Source: Merluccius polli (Eukaryota > Chordata > Actinopteri > Gadiformes > Merlucciidae). Taken from it: 64,000 bases of DNA. This document shows, piece by piece, positions 12,265 through 52,900 of this stretch. The stretch is from assembly GCA_030340625.1 (NCBI GenBank), contig JAOPHQ010002880.1, positions 50,001-114,000 on the forward strand, given 5' to 3'. Within the stretch, counting starts at the first letter, position 1. Every line of letters starts with the position of its first letter. The notes under the pieces are model-generated. The model saw only the letters and a program-made list of their open reading frames with translations. It made no database searches and had not been told where the DNA came from. The position numbers and the translations under genes are program-made.

Positions 12265-14195
12265 CAGGTACAGGAGTACTTTCTTTAAGGTTATTCACCT
12301 CAACATCAAAATGCGAAGAGTTTGCAGCATTTTTCAGAGATAAGATAACACAAATCAGGTTGGATCTAAACCTTGTTATACTGAATGTGCATGAACCTCT
12401 GTCTTTGGACACTTTCCCTCTGCCTGAGACTGCTATGAATGTTGTTGCTGCTGTTGATAAAGAAATGCTCAGGAACGAAGTGATGCAACTAAAACCCTCC
12501 ACCTGCTAACTCGACCCGATCCCCACCACCTTTTTTAAAACTGTGTTTAATTGTCTAGAGGATGAAGAGCTAGCGATTGTAAATCACTCACTACTGACTG
12601 GTATCTTTCCCCTGGCACTGAAAACTGCTATTGTGACACCTCTCCTAAAGAAAAGTAACCTGGATCCTTCAGTGCTAAACAATTTTAGGCCAATTTCAAA
12701 CCTTCCATTTTTAAGTAAAATTCTTGAGTAAAATTCCTCACCACAGCACTGAGACAGCGTTAGTTAAAGTTGTAAATGACCTGAGAATGAACATGGATGA
12801 CAAGAAACTCTCAATACTAGTACTTTTAGACTTAAGCGCTGCTTTTGATATAGTCGATCATGACAGCCTTATTAACAGACTACAGAAGTTTGTTGGCCTC
12901 TCTGGTCCAGTTTTAGATTGGTTTAAGACTTATTTGTCCGGCAGAGACTATTTTGGTGACCACTCCTCGGCTAACACTAGCATAACATGTGGGGTTCCTC
13001 AAGGCTCCATAATGGGACCTGTGTTGTTCAGTCTCTATATGCTGCCACTGGGAAATATCATCAGAGAACATGGGATTCGTTTTCATAGATATGCCAATGA
13101 TACACAACTCTACATCTCTTTATCACCCAATGAGATCAGCCCTATTGATAAACTGGTTCAATGCATTTATCATATCAACCTGTGGACGTCACATAATTTC
13201 CTGCAATTGAACAAAGATAAGACAGAGGTCTTAATTATCGGAGCAAAGGTCCAGAGAGAGATACTGTGCACAACTTAAAATCCCTGGCACAAAACCCAAG
13301 CCCCTAGCAAAAAATCTTGGCGTGCTTCTAGACCCTGATTTGAATTTTGAATCTCATATCAGTAATCTCACTAAAACCGCCTTCTGTTAAGTTAGACATA
13401 TTGCTAAAGTGCAACCGTTTCTCGCCCAGGCAGAAACTGAGAGACTTATGCATGCTTTTATCACTAGCAGGCTTGATTAATGTAATGCTCTCCTATCTGG
13501 TCTACCTAAGAAAGTTATAAATAAGCTACAGATCATTCAGCACATGTACTGACCAAGACAAGAAGGAGAGCACACATCTCACCTGTCCTAAAGTACCTTC
13601 ATTGGTTGCCTGTCAGTTTTAGAATAGATTTTAAAATCCTCTTATTGGTGTTCAAAACACTCAATGGATTAGCGCCCAAATACTTGTCACTTGAATGCTT
13701 CTGATGTATGCTCCCTCTAGATCACTCAGGTCCTCTGGCACTGGCCTTTTAGTTGTTCCCCGGGTGAGGACAGAGACCTACAGGGAGGCGGCATTTATGG
13801 TCCCCGCCTGCCAGAGGACCTGAGGTCATCACAATCTGTGAACACGTTTAAAAGAAACTTTAAGACATACCTATTTAGCTCAGCATTCCTGTGATCCATT
13901 TTATTATGATGACATTTTTTAATTAATTTATTTTTTTTTAAAATAGCATCCACCCTTTTCTACTGTACTATATACTGATATCTCTGTTCTACCATGTCTC
14001 TTACTTCTAATAATATCTTTTCCTTATATTATCATTTGTTTTCACTGTATTGTTGTATTCTCATTGTATTGTTATATTCTCATTGCATCGTTGTATTTTG
14101 TTGTTTTTTCATTGTATTGTTAAGCACCTTGTATTGCAAATTTTGTACGAAAGGCGCTATAGAAATAAAGTTTGTTTGATTGATTGATTGATTAT
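12265..14195 (+). mobile_element. L2-like (CR1 superfamily) LINE, decayed copy
   Basis: Frames at 12300-12510, 12543-12731 and 12724-13278 together give the reverse-transcriptase core of an L2-type non-LTR retrotransposon. Visible motifs are NNFRPISNLPFLSKILE, HHSTETALVKV-like, LVLLDLSAAFDIVDHD and VPQGSIMGPVLFSLYM; the catalytic box reads YANDTQ instead of YADDTQ. The 3' end carries the typical GGCGCTATAGAAATAAAG motif and a (TTGA)n-type tail at 14176-14195. Frameshifts, a stop between fragments and the altered catalytic box mark it as dead. Confidence 0.88.
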
Positions 14196-14414
14196 TGCTT
14201 AATATGGTTTGACCAAAATTTGCTTGCATTGAGATGCCATTAAGGTTTACACAATTCAAGGAGCCGAAGACGTGAGCTAACCACTGTGGTAAATACAACG
14301 ATCTGGCGATGAGTGAGTGAAGAACCAGGAGTAGATATACTGTAGCACTGATGGATAGCAGGTGTGTGGCTTGGAACAGGTGAATGAGATGACTAGTAAT
14401 CAGGGAGCCGGGAG

Positions 14415-14510
14415 AATGAGTGTGTGTGTGTGCCGCAAAGACACACACACACACCGAGAGAGGGAGACAGACAGGAGAGGGAGACAGACAGGAGAGGGAA
14501 AGGGGAAACA
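14415..14510. repeat. GT/CA and GGGAGACAGACAGGAGA tandem tracts
   Basis: Short GT and CA runs, then three copies of a 17-bp GAGAGGGAGACAGACAG unit. Confidence 0.75.
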
Positions 14511-15555
14511 CAAGGACTAACTGGAGGCACGTCCGTGACAATTTGAAGGAGAGGAGGCGCCCCGTGAGGATGATTTGCAGTACAGTCCCACGCCTGACCT
14601 AGCGACGTGTCCAAACCTCAGACAGCGAGCATCACTTAACTTTATGTGGATATTTTCCCCACATTTATTCTGGTATACATGCCATTGGTTTATGTCTATA
14701 CGTTATTTTTTCAATTAAATCATATAAATAAAAATAAATGTATTTTTTTAAATGTGTTACTAGCTATGTAGATTCATGTAGGCCTCAGTTTGCAGTGTGT
14801 ACTGATCCATGCGCCGTTGACCCGGTACTGTTCAATAGGGATACACGCACTGTTTCTCCGGACAGACAGACAGACAGACAGATAGACAGATTGGCAAGAT
14901 GGTACAAGGCCAAGCAGGTGGAACATGCTGACTGATAGCTGGTTTATCCTGTGGGCCTGGATGACTCCAATGCACCACAGGTGTGCAGCCTCACCCAGCC
15001 CCAGAGTTTAATCAGTCTGACTTTGGCCATGTGAGGCTGTAAAACCAACCACACAACCACGCAACCACGCTATCAACCACACACACGCCACAGCATGATT
15101 TTAAACATGTTGAATGACACAGCTACTACTTTATACATCAACACAGAGTCACTCACACACAGGGCTTTAAACACACATGGTCCTCTCAAAACCACAAAGT
15201 CCTTGTGAAAAAAACTGATGCTCCAGTGACTTAAAGCATTTCCTTACCAGCATCCACTGAGCGTGCGGTTATGACTCCGACCAAAGGCCAAAGCAGCACC
15301 GTGAACAATAATAATAAAAAAAAATCTGAGGTTGTATAACAACCGCACCCGGGGCGCCAGCCCTCCTCATTCTGCGTGTGAGAGTAGATAGAACTGAACC
15401 TCCGACATTATTATCACCACTTCACTGTTTGTGATTATAATGTTGTCCTCTTCTGCATAGTTAGGCCAAGTAGAGAAATAGATAAAGTTATCTTCCCGTC
15501 CAAGAGCACCAGACGTTCAGGGGAACACCAGAGGTGCTATTTGTTTTCTCCTAAG
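14511..15555. other. Upstream flank of ace2
   Basis: Holds a GACA microsatellite at 14863-14890 and otherwise unique DNA. The ace2 promoter and 5' UTR should lie near the right end, but no core promoter motif was assigned. Confidence 0.35.
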
Positions 15556-42957
<27,402 letters not shown>

Positions 42958-43263
42958 GGTCACCACCGCAGCAGCTTCCAAAAAACCCAAAGAAGACCAC
43001 CTCTTCTGGTGTAGAGCAGAAGCTGCCTCCCCCTGTCCTCGCAGAGTGTATATATGTATACAGATTTCCGTGTGTTTTAAAATGTGATCAGTGGTAGCTG
43101 AGAAATTGAATATGTGCTTAAAGTGGTCTGATTTGTATTCATTTAAAATGTGAATGCAATTTGTTTTTGTTTGTGTATGACCTACAACAGTGCTTTACTC
43201 TTTAATTATTTTTGTACTCTTTATGTATGACAGATTCTAGTAAATAAGCAAATACATAGTAGA

Positions 43264-43294
<31 letters not shown>

Positions 43295-43430
43295 GGTTAA
43301 AAAACTTTTCAAGTAACTGTGTGTTCTCTGTTGTCTGAACTCTGATATGTACTTTTTTTCAAGCAAGACTCATTGGTTTTGATTGTCAACAACTTTATTG
43401 AAACCAAAATAAAGAAAAACAAGAAAGAAA
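42958..43430 (+). other. ace2: ace2 3' UTR with poly(A) signal
   Basis: An AATAAA at 43408-43413 is the best signal. A (TA)n tract lies at 43264-43290. The AATAAA of the convergent minus-strand gene lies only 9 bp away at 43394-43399. Confidence 0.6.
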
Positions 43431-43592
43431 TCGTGTAATTCCCCATCTCTTAACAATGAATGGATTCATGGACAAAGAGGAAGTACGAGATTCACATTTT
43501 TTCCATGCTAATGATACTACCCTTTCCATTTCCCCTTTCTACTACACACTACCGCATTTGTATGCGTCTGTGTATTGATGCGTGTATGAGCT

Positions 43593-43682
<90 letters not shown>

Positions 43683-43742
43683 AGTGTTTGTGTATGTGCA
43701 TGTGTGCGTACGTGTGAATTCCTAAACCATCGGTTTGTTGCT
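43390..43742 (-). other. 3' UTR of the IL-1-like gene
   Basis: Contains a ~86-bp CA/GT repeat (43594-43679) and a minus AATAAA at 43394-43399, so the transcript probably ends inside the ace2 3' end. Confidence 0.55.
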
Positions 43743-43973
43743 CTACGTCTGGATGATGAAGTAGAAGGCCGGGTCCATGTCCGCTGGCTGATGGCCCATC
43801 TTCACTTCCTGGTCCTCGTCCTCGTCCTGGTCCAATGTGTGAATGAACCACCCGGGGCACAGCACAGACTCGAACCTGCGCTGCCCACTCTTGTTTCCCT
43901 TCATGTAGAAGAGAAACGCCAGGGCCGAGTCATCCTTTTTGCAGATCTGCTTCAGCCGCTGCTTGTCACAGGC
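43743..43973 (-). CDS. IL-1-like gene exon 7 and stop (residues 301-376)
   Basis: SALAFLFYMKGNKSGQRRFE, SVLCPGWFIHTLDQDEDED and PAFYFIIQT then TAG. Contains the near-signature F-x-S-V-x-x-P-G-W-F-I-H-T. A GT repeat starts ~60 bp past the stop. Confidence 0.92.
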   Translation of the reverse strand, partial: ACDKQRLKQICKKDDSALAFLFYMKGNKSGQRRFESVLCPGWFIHTLDQDEDEDQEVKMGHQPADMDPAFYFIIQT

Positions 43974-46900
43974 CTGCGGGTAGTGACAACGTAAATAAAG
44001 ACTAGCAATAGCACCAGTGTGCTTAGCATGTTGTCATAGCATGTTGTAGCATGTTGTCATAGTACTGGTCAGTGACTACAGCATGTCCAGCTAGATTCTG
44101 CTTGTGTATAAATACTAGAGGTGGGCGATATGGGAAAAAAATAATATCCCCATATTTTCTGTAACTTTGACAATGTCGATATTTGACTATATCTTTTGTC
44201 AATAGTGTCCTCTGTGTCAGCTGTTCTGCATGAACAAAAACCAACTTCAAGTTTTTAAAGTGAACAGCAGTATTCATAATAAATCAAATAAAATGATCTC
44301 AATATGTGCAGTATAAACAAGTCTTAAAGAAACATACAATGGGGGGAATAAAAGCACTCAGCAGTAAGGTTTGGTCGGTGTAAAAAAAATCAAACCGGTT
44401 CGATATTACAGTAAGCAGAACACCGAACCGGACCGGTATACCGAATTTTACCACGAGGTGCCGCTCCAGAGTAGGTGGCGGTAATGCAGCTACACTGTGC
44501 TACACTAAAGAAGAAGAAGAAGAAACAGCAGCAGCAGCAGCCGCCGAAGAAGAAGAAGAAGAAGAAGAAGAAGTAGCCGCCGCAGCCCGCAGCCGCAGCC
44601 GCAGCCCGCAGCCGCAGCCCGCAGCCGCAGCCGCCGAAGAAAAAGTAGAAGAAGAAGGATGTAGTGATTAACAATCAACCACTGAGTGACACATCGTGTT
44701 TTTATTTCTCACAGCAACCATTCAACGTCTAAAGTGTCAACATCAAAGTTATAAATACGAGATTGAGACTCCGGCCTGGCGCAACTTGTTTACACGTTGC
44801 CTAATGTACGGTTTTCGGCGTACCTCCTCTCGTCTGCCTCAAGTCCAAAATGGCGGCACATTGGCGCAGTTTTTGTTTTCTTTGAGACCAACTCCCATCT
44901 CTCGTGTATAAACATAGTATTATGTTAATCATGTTGTCATATTGCTGATTACTAACACAATATAGTTTGGGTCTTGTGAGGTGTCCTCGAATGAGCAAGG
45001 TAAGCTAGTGGAAAAGTACAGCAAGCTGATACATGTGACCAGGCCGTCTTGTGTCAGAAATTATGATTTGGCTTGCAAAGACGTACTCAATTATGCAAGG
45101 TGACATATCGTGGGCACGTTAATATCGATATCGTCGCCTACTGAATGCATTCAGCTGTCACTCACTCACTCTCTCACACACACACACATACACATATTCA
45201 CTCTCACGAGCACACTCACACATTCAGTCTCTCACTCACTTGCACACCCGCCCATCTTCTCACTCGGCGCCCGTACCTCCACTCCTAGGATCACCTTTCC
45301 CCCCTCTTTGCCACATTTCAGGAAGCTCTGGGAGTCGGTGAACTTCAGGGCCACCGGCATGCCTCTGAAGGTCTCATCCATGACATCTGGCTTGTAGTAG
45401 TATATGGTAATCTTCTCTGTCGTGACACACACACAGAGCCATGTGAACTAGTGGTGTCCACAAGGTATGTAGCCGAGCCAAATTTGGTAATTTCTTTATT
45501 TTCCCTGAAATCTCTATCTTCCATTTTTGTGAACAGCTGAAAGCAGCTTCAATGTGATTTACTCGTTTTGAGTGAATTGAATGAATGCATGAGACGTCCT
45601 GTGTGTGTTTATACAGGAATGTGTGTATTTATACAGGACTGTGTGTATTCATACAGGAATTTGTGGATTGTAAGGCAGCAGGCGGACCATTGTAAGCCAA
45701 GCCGGTAAACAGTAAAGGTGAGTGTGAAAGACTCCACCTGTACGAGTAACGCCGCGTGACGGTGACCCACCTGGATTGTCGGAAGTGAAGATCATGTTGT
45801 CCCTGGAGAGGCTCCGCAGGTATCTTTTGGAAACGACGTTCTCAAGACAAATGTCGGGGTCCTCATTGTACAGCTTGAAATTGCCTGGTACTACAACACA
45901 AAACGTATGCATAATGCTCATCACAGACTCACAAACATCTACGATCATGTACGACGATGAGATTACAGTTAGTTTGTTCCCTCGAGTTTTGGTGTGTTCT
46001 TTTGCACATGCGTCATCGCACGGCAGACCTGCAGACCTCTAAAATGCGATAACAGAGCAGACATAATTCTCCAGCTGCACTTCACAGCACTATTAATATC
46101 CATTTCCTAACACTTGTAATAATGCATAATAAATCACAGCACTATTAATATCCATGTCCTAACACTTGTAATAATACATAATAAATCACAGCACTATTCA
46201 TGTCCATGTCCTAACACTTGTAATAATATGTAATACAAAATCCAGTGTGGAATGATTTCATTTCGTTTCACTACTATTGACTCTCCTCACGGTTTGTTTC
46301 CATAACCATTCAAGGCTTTTCTTTTTGCTCGGTTCTGCCATTGTCTTCATTTGAGTGTCAAAAGCTTTTTTGCGTGCAAGTATTTTGGACGTTACCATGA
46401 TGATTAATGCAACAATGATTTAGGTACAGTATAATACTTTATTTAGTATTTAATTTATAATTTGATTTAATCAGTTAAATGGTAAAAAAAACAACCACAA
46501 CAAACAAACTAATAAAACTAGCAAAACCCAGACACTGGCACACAACTGTGGCTCACGTCACGGGAGCGCTGTGACTATTTATACTCACGCTGGTGGCCAC
46601 GACACTAGTTGCAGTCTTCTCCTGAACAGAGGTGTCGCAACTGAGGAAAGGTTTGCTACATCCACACTACTACGTTTTCGTTGTAAACCGCATCACTTTT
46701 GCCACGTTTACGCCTAGCGTACACACTACTCCGGCGTTTTACAACCCCTAAAACGGAGATGATTGAAAACACTGCTGACCCAGTTTTAGTTTGAAAACTC
46801 TGTTGTCCGATTAGAATTATTTCCCAATTGACTTTGACACTGCCAGCAAGAACTCGATTACTCAAGTACACGGTTGCACCCCTAGATCCTAGCATCTTTT

Positions 46901-49900
46901 TTTTACTGATCGACACCACCCCCCACAGAAAGTTCCTCCCCTTCCGCTGTCCCCCAAATTTCACAGGCAGTTCGGTACAAACCAAAACGTGCACATCACA
47001 CATTTTTCTGATGCCAAAGCCAGTAGCAATAGGATATACATTTGAAATCCATGTCTTCCGGTGGTGTACACAGTAGACCACATAGACCATCCAATATCAT
47101 GGCCAAGTCCCATTAAGAATGGATTGGTTTGGAAACAGAAAAGCCCTGACGTATGTCATACGATGGCACACTACTGGGTGTTGATCAGCTTTAAATGCTG
47201 GAAAACACTGCAATAGACCTTATTCAGCTAGCGGCCATATTGGCCAGTTTGGTGGGGAAACCTTCTAGAATCTTTGGAAACCATGACAACTCTGCATTAT
47301 TTTTAGTTCTGCATTCCATTCCCCACACCAGGTAGCATTTTGCCATGGTTTCCCCAAAGATTGTAGAAGGTTATCCCACCCCAATTAACCAAATTGGCCA
47401 CTGGGTGAATAAGGTCTATAGCAGCTCAATACTCCTTTACAGAGCAGAAAGCTTTTCTTATCGGGTCCTATAGGAATGGTCACAAGAACACTCAGACAAG
47501 AGAGAACACTCGGACAGGAAGGACTGCTCGGACAGGAAGGAACGCTCGGACAGGAAGAAACACTCGGACGGGAAGGAACACTAGGATAGGAGAGATTCTG
47601 ACTTGGTGTGCAGTACTTTCAGGGTATTTGCAAGGGGCCTGACATCATATAGTGAGACATCGCAACAAATGCTGTGATAGAGGATCATATTCACCCAGGG
47701 TCACTGTGCTTGAGTGTGTAACGATGACCACCTCGTTAAACGTACACCCCGTGCCAGGGCAGTCCTGGTAGGGGCATCCTTCTTGGCAGCCACGCCCTTT
47801 CACCACCGAGATGCTCGTGTTGGTCAGCTTCACCACCAGCATCCCAAGCTGCTCTCCCTCCTCCGCTGGGCCCACACCATCCTCACCCTTCCCACCCTCT
47901 CCCCCCTCCTCGTCCTTCCCACCCTCTCCCCCCTCCTCGCCCCTCCCACCTCCCCCAATGCTGCTTTCTCCCTGGCCCAGTTCCTCGTCTCTCCTCATTT
48001 CCATGGAGAAGCAAAGCACAGTGGACTCCTTCTTGTAGGGGTAAAGAGTGTCCTTTTCTGGGTGGCTGGGTTTAGGGTGCTCCTTTTTCCCGGTGACCTG
48101 GTGCACAGTCTAAAGAGAGGGAGGAAGACACAACACCATCTCTTCATACATCTCAAACCACCATGTCGGTTAGCAACCAATTGGACATGTTGACAGTTAA
48201 TAATCAGTAAACCACTAGATGCATTCAATATGGCATTAGTGCTAAATGATGGGGGACATTGGAAGGCTGTCAAGCTGAGGTGGGTATTAAAGTTCACATC
48301 CTGTCACGTGCTTCCGATAGCTCTGAGGTTCGCATGTCTTCACATGCAGCCTGGGCTCTGGAATACAGTGTATATGACATTGTTGGTTCACAAATTGTTC
48401 ACAAAGTTTCCATGGAGACAAACCGAACTTGCAACTTTACAAACTTCTGTGAATTGTTTATTTTGTGGTGCCGTTTTTCCACAGCTGACCTGTACCATAC
48501 TGGAACCAATGCTCAATATTTGGTGTCCTTTGCCCACTGCTGATTCACAGGCATGTGTTGCCGTGATTTTCTCAAGATAATGGCTGTGTCCCAATTCAGG
48601 GGATGCAAACCCTCGAAGGCTGCATTTGAAGACCGCTTGCGTCACCGCGGCGCTACAAGGCTGTGCCGTTATGCGACCAAGATATGCGGCCTTCTTTTCA
48701 CGAATTTGAAGGACCCACGCGGCCATATATATCCCAAGATTCATTGCGCGCCGGTGATGACTGGATTTCTTCCATTGAAAGTGGCGTCCCCATCCATACC
48801 AGTGACCGAGGATTACACTTTTTTAAACCATTTTTTAATATGAAAGTAAGGTTAGGGTTATTTTAAATATGACATATTGTCAACGTTAAATGACATTAGC
48901 CATATAAACTACATTAACTAAAAGCTTTACACACCAGGGACAAAACAAAAATGTGAAATCTTTGACTGACAAGAATAATCACTCCATGCAGTCCACCGAA
49001 AATTAAAGGTTTGCAGGTGGAGGAATACTGGAGCAACTGTTGGATTGATGTGAATAAAGTGTGCAAGGGTTTTCATCATTCATGACTGGACTGAACAGAG
49101 GGGGTTAGTATATGTTTGCATTGTATAAATCAAAATGGGTTGTATGTATGCATTTATTATATGTAATACTGCATGGCCTTTAATAGTCTGTTGATAATGG
49201 TCAGCTTATAATACCTCCGGAGCCCGGTGGATAGTTCAAGGAAGGACAGTGAGCCCATACGCTTCTACTCTCTTTGGTTTTCCTCCTGCCTGTCCACTCT
49301 CTAAAATCTATTGATCGCGTGAGCAAAAGTCATTATTTTATTGGTTGTTTTTTTCGGCATCCAAAATTCGCAGAGATCGAACCAGCTGCTGAGAAAAATA
49401 ATTCTGCACAAGTTTCGGATTCGGTGTGGATAGACTCAGAGATAGATGGGTTCAGATTTTTAAATTCACATGCGATTTATTTGCACAAATTATTTGTGTT
49501 TCGTCTGACAATTAACAATTAAGATAAGACTTTATTTCTAGCTGTGTCCTGATTGCCAACTGCAGCTGTCAAGGTTGCTAGGCGACAGGAGCAGCGCTTT
49601 GTGAACGCAAGGGTAAGGGCGGGAACAGCTGGTGACGCAAACAAGAAATCCTCCGTAGACCAGACTGTCTCATTTAACAACGCTCTTGGTGCAGCCTTCG
49701 CGGTCTACGAAGGATGCAGCCCCTGAATTGGGACACAGCTAATGAGCTCACCAACTTGGGGTTCCCACTGGTCAGCAGGTGTGCCAGCTCCTCAGGTGGG
49801 ACCTTGGCCAGCTGGGTATCGTTGATCAACGTCAGCATGTCTCCCTTCCTGTCACAACCACAACACTCCAGTCACACTCACTGATATAAGAGTGATACCA

Positions 49901-52900
49901 TAGCAGAACATTTACTGAGTTTAGAGTAGTAGTACAACTACTAATACTTATATTACTACTGCTATGAATATTATTAAATATTATAATTACTACTACTAGT
50001 TAGTAGCACTACTAATAATAGTAGTTGCAATAGTAGTAGTGTGTTGACCTCGCTAGCTGATGACACTAGCTATCCAACCAGCTAAACACTCCCAAAAAAC
50101 TCCACGACAAAGGTGTTGATTTTCATGACGTTTACTGAGAATCTTGTGAAACTAAGCACAATACAGACAGTATCAACATTACTAAATGATAAGCATAGAA
50201 CCAGTGTTAATTTCGTTGACGAAGACTATGACGAAAAATATTCGTCCATGAACCTTTTTCACAGAAGCAAACTAAATAAAACGTCAGATATGATGACGAA
50301 GACTGTGACGAATTATAACTGACACTTTAGTCAACGAATAAAAACAAGATGAAAATGTTAGGGAGGGACGAATAGAGAAGAGATCCAATCAGAACTTCTC
50401 TGTTTGTGGGACGAGTTGGGAAGACATCCAATCAGAGCGAATCTGTTGCGGGTAGGTTGACCTATGCAGAAGCAGCAGAGCCATTTTAAAAAGCCATGGC
50501 AAATGCAGCAGCAGTTACACGAGGAGAACAGAGACAAGTTTGCAGAACTTCGCACAGTTTCGAGGATGTTTTCACAACAGTTGTTTACATTATATTTAGT
50601 TGTGTTTAGTTTAGGGCTGCCCCCTAATAGTTGGCCGACCCTTACTCGATCAACAGAGGCTTAGTCCAATAAGTTTTCATTAGTCGCACAAAAAGTAAAA
50701 CATAAAAATAACAAGCATCGCAACTGAATACATCTGTGGTCGCAACAAACCCTGATTTAACGCATCGCTGCATCTTTTGTATTTTTAAAGACAAGACGAT
50801 AGTCTCACATCCCTAGTAACTACGCCCGTGAACCCTCCCAGACACCGCTATTAACATGAACCGCTCCCCCGGAGGAGCCACACATCCACACGAAAATACC
50901 AACAAACATTTTTTCCATTTGCTTGCTTTTAAATAAAGTTGTGTGCAGTTATACGGTTAAATACGATTATTAAAAGTGTTAAATGTCTCCTTCCTGGTTG
51001 TTCCTTCAGAACCGCGTGGTCCATGGCGTTAATAGGCGGCCCGCTTCGTGCGTGTGCTTGTAAACATGATATTTTAAAGGCTGATTATTACGGTATTGTA
51101 TTATCTGTAAAGTAGCACAAGGTTAACAGTGTTTCTGTTATAACCCTCTCGCCCTGGAACTCAAAACGTTTTCTGATGCCCCAAAAAATAAATCAAAATA
51201 ATTACGTGAAAAGTGCGACGATTAGTCGACTATCGGCTTCAAACAGCGAACCGAAATCCTCCGGTAGCACCCCCCCCCCGCTCAACAATTCGGCAACTGA
51301 AGGCTCCGGTAGCAGCTCCCGATCAACAAACGCGCAGACCCACTTTGACGTCATCATTTAGGTAATATAAGTAATTATTCAGGTAATATAAGTCATTATT
51401 TAGGTAATATGAGTCATTATTTAGGCAATATAAGTCATTATTTAGGCAGCAAACACATATTAAGGACACCTTCGACATCATTCAAAGGACCCCCGTTAAT
51501 CTAGATTAACCTAGATTAATTTCAAGATTAGTCTAGATTAATCTAGATTAAATATTTTAATCTATGCCCATCTCTAATATATATATATATATATATATAT
51601 ATTTGTCTGTATTGCATATTCAAACCTTAATACCATTCCATAACAGACTGATACTTCCAATGACCGGAAATTCTTGAGAAACATTTAGTCGACTAAGTCC
51701 ACTGTAGATTTAATCGACTAAAATCTGCTAATATTTGGTCTACTAAAACTACACTAAGACTAAAAGACTGAAGACTAGACTAAGACTAAAACTCTTAGTC
51801 GACTAAAACTAGACCAAGACTAAAAGATTTCAGATGACTAAAATATGACTAAAACTAAATATGTGGTATTCAAAAGACTAAGACTAAATCAGAATTTGCT
51901 GTCAAAATTAACACTGCATAAAACCGGGTACAAAGTATCTAGGCAGATAGCATAGGGATACGCAGCTAACTGCGCTAGCTTAGCATAGAGATGTGGGCTA
52001 ACGGTGCTAGCTTAGCATAGAGCTATGTGCTAACAACGCTGGCTTTGCATAGAGCAACGGGCTAACTATGCTAGCTTAGCATAGAGCTACAGGGCTAACA
52101 ACGCTAGCTTAGCCACACTGAAATTTAGCTACTGTAAAATATATGACAAGACAAAATAACCTGCTGTTTATATTAATATATGTTGCCAGATGAACTGTAC
52201 TCACAGACTTTGCTTTCACTAGCAGGAAAATAAAGAACGATTAAATCAAGGAACTGATGACTGCTAACGGTATGTATCACAGACCATGAGGTTACTTCCT
52301 CTTGCCTGGTTACGAGAGTTTGGCGTCACACAGGAAGAAAATAAGTAAAAAATAAACAGACTTAAACCTGAATTACCACAGGGTGGTGCTATAACACAAG
52401 ATAAATAATTGAACACATTGAACTACATTTGTAGGGCAGAACACTCCCCGCTTGGGGTCTTTGGAGACAGAAGCAGGACTACTTCTGTTATAGGACGAGA
52501 GAAAGTCTTTTTAGTTCTGTCCTTGATTACTTCTGCTTCAACTTTCCGAACCAATCCATCTCCTCCTGGAAAGGTCTTTGTGATGATGGCCATGGGCCAT
52601 TTCTTTTGGCCTGATTGTCTTTCAGGAGAACGATGTCCCCTTCTTGAAGGCTTGACCTTTTTTCTTGCCACTTGTGACGAAGCTGCAACGTTTTGAGATA
52701 TTCACGTCTCCACTTGTTCCAAAATGTGTCAGCCAAGCTTTGAACCCGTTTCCACTCTTTGAAGAGACCTGGTTCCTCAAAGTTTGGGCCGAGGGGGAGG
52801 AGGTGTAGAGCCTGTTTTGAGGGTCAGAAGCATTGCTGGGGTGAGGATGAGAGGCAATTCTGGATCAGATGACACTAGGATGAGAGGTCTTGCATTCATG

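Noticed and set aside
43549..43994. 103- and 132-codon ORFs over the IL-1-like last exon
   Set aside because: Wrong frame or wrong strand shadows of exon 7, which reads through to the TAG at 43743-43745 in another frame.
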